This document shows, in pieces, positions 49,734-55,784 of a stretch of DNA of 55,784 nt. The stretch comes from an uncultured Bacteroidales bacterium (GTDB taxonomy: Bacteria > Bacteroidota > Bacteroidia > Bacteroidales > F082), in the NCBI GenBank assembly GCA_900317055.1, contig ONFF01000023.1:1-55784 (forward strand), in the 5' to 3' direction. The position numbers were made by a program, and so were the translations under genes. Every line of letters starts with the position of its first letter. The stretch's first letter is position 1. The notes under the pieces were generated by a model. The model made no database searches, was not told the origin of the DNA, and saw only the letters and a list, made by a program, of their open reading frames with translations.

Positions 49734-50495
49734 ATGAACAACAAAGAAAAGAAAGACAAAGGTATAGCCATAGTAGGCACCATAGTAGTACACGCTTTGG
49801 TGCTATTAGTGCTCTTCCTGATGGCTTTCAGAACGCCTCTCCCGCTACCAGGCGAGGAAGGCGTTGAGGTCGACTTAGGCATGATGGACCAAGGCATGGG
49901 CAACATCCAGCCCGAGAAGCCAGCCATTCCCATGGCAGCACAGCCTCAACAACAGCAAAACAAGAGCAAGGAAGACATCGTCACCCAAAACGATGATGAA
50001 GCCCCTGCCATCGAAAAGCCGAAAAACACCAAGCCGAAACAGGAAACAAAACCCGTTGAAGAACCCAAGCCCACCGTCAACCAAAAAGCTTTGTTCAAAG
50101 GTAGTAATAATCCCCAGGCTGGTGGCTCGGAAGGCATCACCGGCCAACCCGGCGACCAAGGCAAGCCCAACGGACTGGCTGGCATCAAGAAATACGACGG
50201 CAACGGAGGCAAAGGCAACGGCACAGGCTATGACCTAGGTGGCCGTGGCGCCAAGAGCCTGCACCGCCCTGATGACGATTTCAGCGAAGAAGGCAGAATT
50301 GTAGTTGATATTTGGGTCAACCGCAATGGGCAAGTCGTTCGTGCCGAAGTAGCTACTAAGGGCACCGACATCATCAGCAACTCGATGCGCCAAAAAGCCA
50401 TCCAAGCTGCCAAGCGCTCGACTTTCGCTTCCGACCCCGATGCGCCTGAAGAACAACACGGCACCATCACTTATACTTTTGTCATTAACCAATAA
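49734..50495 (+). CDS. TonB-like energy transducer
   Basis: The protein is 253 aa. After a charged start there is one membrane segment (GIAIVGTIVVHALVLLVLFL), with the His in HALVLLVL as in TonB. A Pro/Lys/Glu-rich and then Gly-rich spacer follows (PKQETKPVEEPKPTVNQKAL; NGGKGNGTGYDLGGRG). The C-terminal 80 residues resemble a TonB/TolA C-domain (EGRIVVDIWVNRNGQVVRAE, then TYTFVINQ). It should carry ExbB/ExbD motion to outer-membrane receptors. It ends the operon; a palindrome follows. Confidence 0.85.
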   Translation: MNNKEKKDKGIAIVGTIVVHALVLLVLFLMAFRTPLPLPGEEGVEVDLGMMDQGMGNIQPEKPAIPMAAQPQQQQNKSKEDIVTQNDDEAPAIEKPKNTKPKQETKPVEEPKPTVNQKALFKGSNNPQAGGSEGITGQPGDQGKPNGLAGIKKYDGNGGKGNGTGYDLGGRGAKSLHRPDDDFSEEGRIVVDIWVNRNGQVVRAEVATKGTDIISNSMRQKAIQAAKRSTFASDPDAPEEQHGTITYTFVINQ

Positions 50496-50501
50496 AAATG
50501 T

Positions 50502-50590
50502 GGAATTATGAATTATGAATGCTGAATGACGCGAAAAGACGCTGGTCTTGGCCTCATTCTGCATTCAGCATTCAGCATTCATCATTATCA
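50502..50590. repeat. Inverted repeat of GAATGCTGAATG units between the tonB-like gene and folC
   Basis: The left arm has GAATTATGAATTATGAATGC, TGAATG. The right arm has CATTCAGCATTCAGCATTCA and TCATTAT. The arms pair with one additional unit at the right. The core contains AAGACGC/GGTCTTGG-like pieces. It could act as a terminator for the exb operon. Confidence 0.8.
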
Positions 50591-50601
50591 AATAATCGCC
50601 T

Positions 50602-51888
50602 ATGAATTACTCCGAGACTCTCGAATGGATGTTCAACAAACTGCCAATGTACCAACGCATTGGAGCCGCCGCCTACAAGGCTGACTTGAACAACACCATA
50701 CAACTCCTCAATCTTTTAGACAACCCACAGAACAACTTCAAGTCGGTACATGTGGCCGGCACCAACGGCAAGGGATCCGTATCTCACATGCTAGCCTCCG
50801 TGTTTCAGGAAGCAGGCTACAAAACTGGCCTTTACACCTCGCCTCACCTGCGCGACTTCCGCGAACGCATTCGCATCAACGGTGAAATGATTCCCGAGGA
50901 GAATGTGGTGCAATTCATCGATACCTACAAGGAAAAATTCGAGGCCATGGAGCTTTCTTTCTTTGAGATGACCGTTGGCATGGCCTTCGACTATTTCTCA
51001 AAGGAAAAAATTGACATCGCCATCGTCGAAGTGGGCATGGGCGGGCGTTTGGACTCAACAAACCTAATCACACCCGAGTTGAGCGTCATCACCAACATCG
51101 ACTTCGACCACATGAAGTTTTTAGGCGACACGAGAGCAAAAATCGCGTACGAAAAAGCCGGCATTATCAAACCCAACATCCCCGTAGTCATTGGCGAGAC
51201 GCATCCCGAGACTGAACAAGTCTTCATTGACAAGGCAAAGGAAAGCAACAGTCCCATTTATTTCGCCGACCAAATCTTCGACTGCGACAAAATCCATATC
51301 GAGTCGAATTCGGAACAGCAATACGATGTTTGGAAAAACAGCGAGCTCTACATGGAAGCGCTCGAGCTCCCGTTGATGGGCAATTACCAGCAGAAAAACC
51401 TCACCACCGTGATGTGCGCTTTGGACTTGCTGCGCAGTAAGTTCGACCTCACTGACGACGACATCCGTGATGGCATCGGCAGAGTCATTCGCAACACCCA
51501 CCTCATGGGTCGATGGCAGATTCTCAACAAAGACCCGCTGACCATTGCCGACACGGGACATAATGTGGCTGGCATCACCGAAGTCGTCAAACAACTGGCA
51601 GAAATGCAATATGACAAACTCCATTTCGTACTCGGCATGGTCAACGACAAGGACATCGACAGCGTATTGCAACTCCTTCCCCATGGTGCCGAGTATTATT
51701 TCTGCAAAGCCGACATCCCCAGAGGTTTGGATGCTAATATTTTAGCTCAGAAGGCTTTTGACATGGGTCTGCGCGGACAGGTATTCGAGTCCGTAAGTCA
51801 CGCCTATCGCTCGGCCGTCAACAATGCCCATTTTGGTGACATCGTTTTCATCGGAGGCAGCAATTTCACCGTGGCCGAAGTCGTATAA
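50602..51888 (+). CDS. folC: Folylpolyglutamate synthase / dihydrofolate synthase
   Basis: The protein is 428 aa. The ATP-binding loop is HVAGTNGKGSVSHMLASV (about 50-67). Also seen are GLYTSPHLRDFRERIRING, FEMTVGMAFDYF, VEVGMGGRLDSTNLI and the C-terminal IADTGHNVAG, all typical of the FolC/Mur ligase family. It adds glutamate to folates and dihydropteroate. The gene is preceded by an inverted repeat and its end is 37 bp from the start of the next gene, which has its own promoter. Confidence 0.95.
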   Translation: MNYSETLEWMFNKLPMYQRIGAAAYKADLNNTIQLLNLLDNPQNNFKSVHVAGTNGKGSVSHMLASVFQEAGYKTGLYTSPHLRDFRERIRINGEMIPEENVVQFIDTYKEKFEAMELSFFEMTVGMAFDYFSKEKIDIAIVEVGMGGRLDSTNLITPELSVITNIDFDHMKFLGDTRAKIAYEKAGIIKPNIPVVIGETHPETEQVFIDKAKESNSPIYFADQIFDCDKIHIESNSEQQYDVWKNSELYMEALELPLMGNYQQKNLTTVMCALDLLRSKFDLTDDDIRDGIGRVIRNTHLMGRWQILNKDPLTIADTGHNVAGITEVVKQLAEMQYDKLHFVLGMVNDKDIDSVLQLLPHGAEYYFCKADIPRGLDANILAQKAFDMGLRGQVFESVSHAYRSAVNNAHFGDIVFIGGSNFTVAEVV

Positions 51889-51900
51889 CGGAATTATTCT

Positions 51901-51908
51901 TACCTTTG
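51901..51908 (+). promoter_or_regulatory. Promoter -7 box of the tamL-like gene
   Basis: TACCTTTG, 17 bases before ATG 51926. It lies after the folC stop and decides the start of the tamL-like gene against the in-frame upstream one at 51824. Confidence 0.6.
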
Positions 51909-51925
51909 CCGAAAATCTTTGTTAC

Positions 51926-54247
51926 ATGTCAGGCAAAAGGCTTCATATTCTCATCGGATTGCTCATGACCATTCTCATGTCGTCGTGCAGCATCAACCGC
52001 TTCATCCCCGAAGGCAAGAGTCTGGTTCAAAGTAACAAGATTGTCTTTGAAAGCAAAAAAAAGACCGAAATCAGCAAGTCGGGACTGTCGAACTACATCA
52101 CCCTCAAGCCTTATAAAAAAACCTTCCAAACCAAACTACCCAATTGGATTTACTACAAATCAGTGCAAAAACCCAAGAGCAAGACCTGGAAATGGCTTAA
52201 TGAGAGATTCGGCAGAGAACCCATCTATTATGACCCGATAGAAGCCAACAATTCGGCCAATCAGATGATGCGCTACATCGACAATGTAGGCTATTTCCAT
52301 TCCAAAGTAACCCACACGGTGAAAGAGCGAGGCAAACGGGCAAAAATCACTTATCATGTCTACCCCACCGAACCTTATAAGGTCAACAACATCGAATATG
52401 TCATCAACGACTCTTTGATTAGGAGCTACATCATGCGTGACAGCACCAAATTTGAGGTCAATAAAGGGGACATCTACAATGCCTATACGCTTAACAATGT
52501 GCGCAACACGATCACCGAGAGGATGAAAAACTCGGGATATTTTTACTTCAGTCGCGATGACATCTTTTTTGAGGTGGACAGCAATTACATGAACCACAGC
52601 CTATCCATCACCATGAAGCTGAAAGACAACAAGTTGTCATACAAAAAATACTACATCAACAAGATTAGCATTTATCCTGACTACTCCGTCTTCAAATCGC
52701 ATAACCACCCCATTGATTCAATCACACTTGTTCAGGAGGTAGGGCCAAGAAAACGCACCAACCACCTAAATTTCTACTATTACAATGAACCCCAGGTAAA
52801 GCCACAGTCTTTTTTGCGTTCCATACAAATTTTGGAAGACTTTCCATATAACCAACGCAGCGTAACAAACACCTATAGGGCATTGGGCAACTTCCGCCTT
52901 TTCAACAATGTGAACATCGAATTCGACACAGTAAATGTTGAAAACGACTCCCGTAACCGTCTCGACTGCCGTATCACCATGCAACAAAACGATGTTCATT
53001 CCTTCACAATACAAGGCGAAAGCACCAACTCTGATGGCGACTTGGGCATCAAAGGTAGCATGTCGTACTCCAACAAGAACATTTTCCATGGTGCAGAGAC
53101 ATTCCAAATCAGCCTAAAAGGAGGCTTTGAAGCACAAAAACTGGTAGGAAATGAAATCACTGAAAGTGGGAAAAGCGTCTTCAACACATGGGAATTTGGC
53201 ATTACGACAAGCGTTGTGTTTCCCAAGTTCCTAGGTCTTTTCCCTACCATCACACTCGCCAGAGACTATCAACCCACCACCACTCTTTCGTTAGGCTTCA
53301 ACTCGCAAACGCGATATTACTATTCCCGTTACATCACAACAGCTTCTTCGAGCTACGATTGGAAGACCAACTACCGCCTCGCCCAAGCCTTGTCGCCATT
53401 CTTCCTCAACAGCGTCAAGATTGCCAAAATCAACCCAGCCTTCCAAGCCTACCTTGATGCGGAAACCAGCCAAAGGAAAAAAGCACAATACACAAGCCAC
53501 TTGCTCTTTGGCACCCGCTATTCCCTCACTTACAACACCCAAAATATCACCAAGACTGGCAGCTTCTTTTATATTCGAGCCGATTTTGAGTCGAGTGGCA
53601 ACTTGATTTCCCTATTCAACAAGACCAAACTCATCACCAAAAATGCACAAGGCTATCATGAGTTGTTTGGAATCCCTTACGCCCAATACCTCAGAGGCAG
53701 TTTCGACATCCGACAGCACCTTGACTTAGGCAACGACAACTGGTTTGTCACTCGTCAATTTGTAGGAATTGGACTACCCTATGGCAACTCCAAAGACCTG
53801 CCTTTCGAACGCAGTTTCTATGGAGGCGGTGCCAATGGACTGCGCGGATGGCTCTACCGCACCGTTGGTCCAGGTGGCTATGTACCTATTTCGGACGACA
53901 TTGAGAAAACGGGCGACTTGCAGCTGGAATTCAATGCCGAATATCGTTTTCCAATCTATAATATCTTCAATGGTGCTGTTTTCATTGACATGGGCAATGT
54001 CTGGACTTACCGGCCCAATGAGTCAATGCCCAACAGCGAATTCAAGTTCAACACTTTCTATAAACAGATGGCACTTGATGCCGGATTTGGCATCAGGTTG
54101 GATGTTTCCTTCCTCTTGCTTAGGTTCGACATCGCCTACGCCATGCGCAATCCATACCCCGATCCGGAAACAGGCCGTTATTGGCGGTTTGGCAACGGCG
54201 ATTTCAACAACATCCGATTCCAAGCTGGCATTGGATATCCCTTCTGA
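51926..54247 (+). CDS. TamL-like outer-membrane lipoprotein of the BamA/TamA (Omp85) family
   Basis: The protein is 773 aa. The lipoprotein signal is MSGKRLHILIGLLMTILMSSC with Cys21, which separates TamL from the TamA/BamA proteins that have no lipid anchor. The N-terminal half has POTRA-like repeats (NSANQMMRYIDNVGYFHSKV; YNAYTLNNVRNTITERMKNS). The C-terminal half is an Omp85 barrel: YGGGANGLRGWLYRTVGPGG holds the RGW-type loop motif, and the last residues are FQAGIGYPF with terminal Phe. It is thought to work with TamB in outer-membrane assembly. The recD-like gene follows after 3 bp. Confidence 0.88.
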   Translation: MSGKRLHILIGLLMTILMSSCSINRFIPEGKSLVQSNKIVFESKKKTEISKSGLSNYITLKPYKKTFQTKLPNWIYYKSVQKPKSKTWKWLNERFGREPIYYDPIEANNSANQMMRYIDNVGYFHSKVTHTVKERGKRAKITYHVYPTEPYKVNNIEYVINDSLIRSYIMRDSTKFEVNKGDIYNAYTLNNVRNTITERMKNSGYFYFSRDDIFFEVDSNYMNHSLSITMKLKDNKLSYKKYYINKISIYPDYSVFKSHNHPIDSITLVQEVGPRKRTNHLNFYYYNEPQVKPQSFLRSIQILEDFPYNQRSVTNTYRALGNFRLFNNVNIEFDTVNVENDSRNRLDCRITMQQNDVHSFTIQGESTNSDGDLGIKGSMSYSNKNIFHGAETFQISLKGGFEAQKLVGNEITESGKSVFNTWEFGITTSVVFPKFLGLFPTITLARDYQPTTTLSLGFNSQTRYYYSRYITTASSSYDWKTNYRLAQALSPFFLNSVKIAKINPAFQAYLDAETSQRKKAQYTSHLLFGTRYSLTYNTQNITKTGSFFYIRADFESSGNLISLFNKTKLITKNAQGYHELFGIPYAQYLRGSFDIRQHLDLGNDNWFVTRQFVGIGLPYGNSKDLPFERSFYGGGANGLRGWLYRTVGPGGYVPISDDIEKTGDLQLEFNAEYRFPIYNIFNGAVFIDMGNVWTYRPNESMPNSEFKFNTFYKQMALDAGFGIRLDVSFLLLRFDIAYAMRNPYPDPETGRYWRFGNGDFNNIRFQAGIGYPF

Positions 54248-54250
54248 ACC

Positions 54251-55672
54251 ATGTTAAGCCGAGGTGAGCTATACGGAAAGCTGGTGCAATCCTTCGGGTT
54301 TGAGCCCACTGAGGGTCAAGCCATTGTGCTGTATCATTTGGCAGCCTTTCTGCTTTCTCAAAAAGAGAATCCCACCTACATCCTAAGAGGCTATGCTGGT
54401 ACGGGCAAAACCTCACTGGTCAAGACCTTGGTAAGGACTTTGCCTTCCATCGAGATGCGTTTCGTGCTGATGGCCCCGACGGGAAGAGCCGCCAAGGTAC
54501 TTAGTAACTATACGGGACAGAACGCATCGACCATACACCGACGCATTTACCAAACCAAATCCTTCCCTGACGGGAGCTTTAGAATCGCGAGAGCCGAGAA
54601 CAAATTTAAGAACGCCTTGTTTATCGTTGACGAGGCTTCCATGATAGGCGAACAAAGGGAATTTGGCGGTAGCAGCTTGCTCGACGACCTGCTAAGCTAT
54701 GTCTTCAATGGCGAAAACTGTCGTTTGTTGCTCATTGGCGACACAGCACAGTTGCCACCTGTTGAGAGTCAAGAAAGTCCGGCCTTGGATTGCAATTATC
54801 TCAAATCCCAGTTCCCAATCACGGCAGCCACTTTTGAGTTGACCGAAGTGAAACGTCAGGCATTGGAATCAGGAATCTTATACAATGCTACAGACATTAG
54901 ACAATTGCTCAGTCAAAACCTTTACGAATACAATTTACCTATATTCCACTTGGAAGGCTTCGATGACATCAAAAAGATTGAACCAGAGGAGTTTGAGGAA
55001 ATGCTTCATAATGCCTTTGCCAATACATCTGAGAATGAAGCTGTCATCGTTTGCAAGTCAAACAAGCGAGCTAATATGTTCAACCAAGCCATACGGGGGC
55101 GTATCCTCAACATCGAAGGTGAGATAGCTACCGGCGACAAGCTGATGGTGGTCAAAAACAACTATTTTTGGGCAGAAGGCAACGAGGCAATGAGTTTCAT
55201 CGCCAATGGCGACATGGCTGAGATAAGAAAGATCAAACATTTCGAGGAGATGTACGGCTTTCGTTTCGCCGATGTCGAGTTGAGCTTCACTGACTATCCC
55301 GATGCACCCAACATAGAGGCCAAAATCCTTTTGGAAACCTTGAACAGCAACAGTCCTTCGCTTACAGAAGAGGAAAACAAAAGGCTATTTTCAGCAATCG
55401 AAGAGGACTACATGGACATCCCCAACCGAAGGGAGCGTTACAAGGAAATGAAGAAGAGTCCATGGTTCAATGCCTTGCAGGTGAAGTTTGCCTATGCCCT
55501 CACCTGCCACAAGACCCAAGGTGGGCAATGGAGCAGTGTTTTCATCGATTCTTCTCTGAACCAAAAGGTAACACTTGAGGTGGAAGATTTGCGTTGGCTT
55601 TACACCGCCTTGACCCGTGCGCAGGAGCGGGTGTACTTCGTGAATTTCAAGGAAGCGTTTTTTGAAGAATAA
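54251..55672 (+). CDS. RecD-like SF1 DNA helicase
   Basis: The protein is 473 aa. The Walker A, LRGYAGTGKTSLVKTL, is at about 44-59; motif Ia is VLMAPTGRAAKVLSN; the Walker B is LFIVDEASMIG; the C-terminal motifs KVTLEVEDLRWLYTALTRAQ (UvrD/RecD type V-VI) and YALTCHKTQGGQW (motif IV/V) are intact. It lacks the long N-terminal part of RecD2, and no RecBC is near, so it is a stand-alone 5'-3' helicase of the RecD/Pif1-like group. It lies after the tamL-like gene by 3 bp. Confidence 0.85.
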   Translation: MLSRGELYGKLVQSFGFEPTEGQAIVLYHLAAFLLSQKENPTYILRGYAGTGKTSLVKTLVRTLPSIEMRFVLMAPTGRAAKVLSNYTGQNASTIHRRIYQTKSFPDGSFRIARAENKFKNALFIVDEASMIGEQREFGGSSLLDDLLSYVFNGENCRLLLIGDTAQLPPVESQESPALDCNYLKSQFPITAATFELTEVKRQALESGILYNATDIRQLLSQNLYEYNLPIFHLEGFDDIKKIEPEEFEEMLHNAFANTSENEAVIVCKSNKRANMFNQAIRGRILNIEGEIATGDKLMVVKNNYFWAEGNEAMSFIANGDMAEIRKIKHFEEMYGFRFADVELSFTDYPDAPNIEAKILLETLNSNSPSLTEEENKRLFSAIEEDYMDIPNRRERYKEMKKSPWFNALQVKFAYALTCHKTQGGQWSSVFIDSSLNQKVTLEVEDLRWLYTALTRAQERVYFVNFKEAFFEE

Positions 55673-55686
55673 CTATTATAAACCAC

Positions 55687-55724
55687 ATAAAAACAGATAA
55701 GCCCGCCAGCAGTGCTGACGGGCT
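55687..55724 (-). terminator. Terminator of the right-hand rRNA operon
   Basis: An 11-bp stem (AGCCCGTCAGC with GCTGGCGGGCT on the minus strand, one mismatch-type pair, loop ACT) is followed by TATCTGTTTTTATG. It starts about 9 bases after the 5S 3' end. It could also end transcripts from the plus-strand helicase gene. Confidence 0.75.
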
Positions 55725-55732
55725 TTCCGTTG

Positions 55733-55784
55733 TGGGTGGGCGGCGAACTACTTTCCCACGGTCTCCCGCAGTATCATCGTCGCG
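55733..55784 (-). rRNA. rrf: 5S ribosomal RNA, 3' part only (enters from the right edge)
   Basis: Read on the minus strand, the sequence has the helix IV/V end of 5S rRNA: GATGATACTGCGGGAGACCG, then TGGGAAAGTAGTTCGCCGCCC. Only about 50 of 110-120 bases are present. The exact 3' end is uncertain by a few bases. A terminator follows directly. Confidence 0.85.

Overview
This window looks like a chromosomal segment from a member of the Bacteroidales. Evidence: partial rRNA sequence at both ends; promoters of the Bacteroidetes type (TAnnTTTG at -7, often with TTTG about 20 bases further upstream) before many genes; lipoprotein signals typical of the phylum; and phylum-typical genes (TamL-like BamA homologue, PUR-alpha-like DUF3276, DUF5683, tricorn-like S41 protease, fimbrillin-like lipoprotein, FISUMP-type surface protein). 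The left edge is the 5' end of a 16S rRNA gene and the right edge the 3' end of a 5S rRNA gene, both on the minus strand. The window is therefore most simply the stretch between two rRNA operons in the same orientation. The genus cannot be named from this sequence alone.

Layout. 0.2-2.0 kb: rRNA promoter and a gene-less, repeat-rich stretch. 2.0-11.7 kb: a defence-like island. A metallophosphoesterase fused to a STAND-like NTPase with an altered P-loop is convergent with a three-gene operon res-mod-HNH. That operon is a type III restriction-modification pair whose Res lacks the usual nuclease lysine, followed by a gene for an EVE/PUA-like domain fused to an HNH nuclease. A long imperfect palindrome lies just upstream of res. 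12.2-16.0 kb: a DUF6261-like gene, an unknown gene, yraN and lgt, separated by repeats. 16.3-19.2 kb: ECF sigma factor and anti-sigma pair facing a DUF2807/beta-barrel protein. 19.5-28.7 kb: GH2 beta-mannosidase, cutC, a small-ORF/HTH pair, a leader-like peptide with a fimbrillin-like lipoprotein, a DUF721 gene remnant, GH20 hexosaminidase and a transglutaminase-like protein. 28.8-34.4 kb: tricorn-like protease, MntA/HepT toxin-antitoxin pair, FAH-family enzyme, DnaQ-like exonuclease. 34.5-38.1 kb: DUF3276, parA, parB, DUF5683, dapB. 38.2-43.4 kb: accessory block with an HExxH lipoprotein between dapB and a diverged copy of the dapB 3' end, a structured RNA candidate, a PD-(D/E)XK protein, a FISUMP surface lipoprotein and a DUF4160/DUF2442-HTH pair with a palindromic operator. 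43.5-55.7 kb: housekeeping run of lepB, ftsK, lolA-like, exbB, exbD, tonB-like, folC, tamL-like and a RecD-like helicase.

How the genes relate. The housekeeping runs encode chromosome partition and segregation (ParAB, FtsK), lipoprotein and outer-membrane biogenesis (Lgt, LepB, LolA-like, TamL-like) and TonB-type energy coupling. The accessory parts hold defence and toxin-antitoxin candidates and surface or glycan enzymes. Intergenic regions carry several unrelated families of imperfect palindromes. The candidates most worth following are the MPE-pseudoSTAND / EVE-HNH / type III island, the structured RNA next to a PD-(D/E)XK protein, and the DUF4160/DUF2442-HTH pair.
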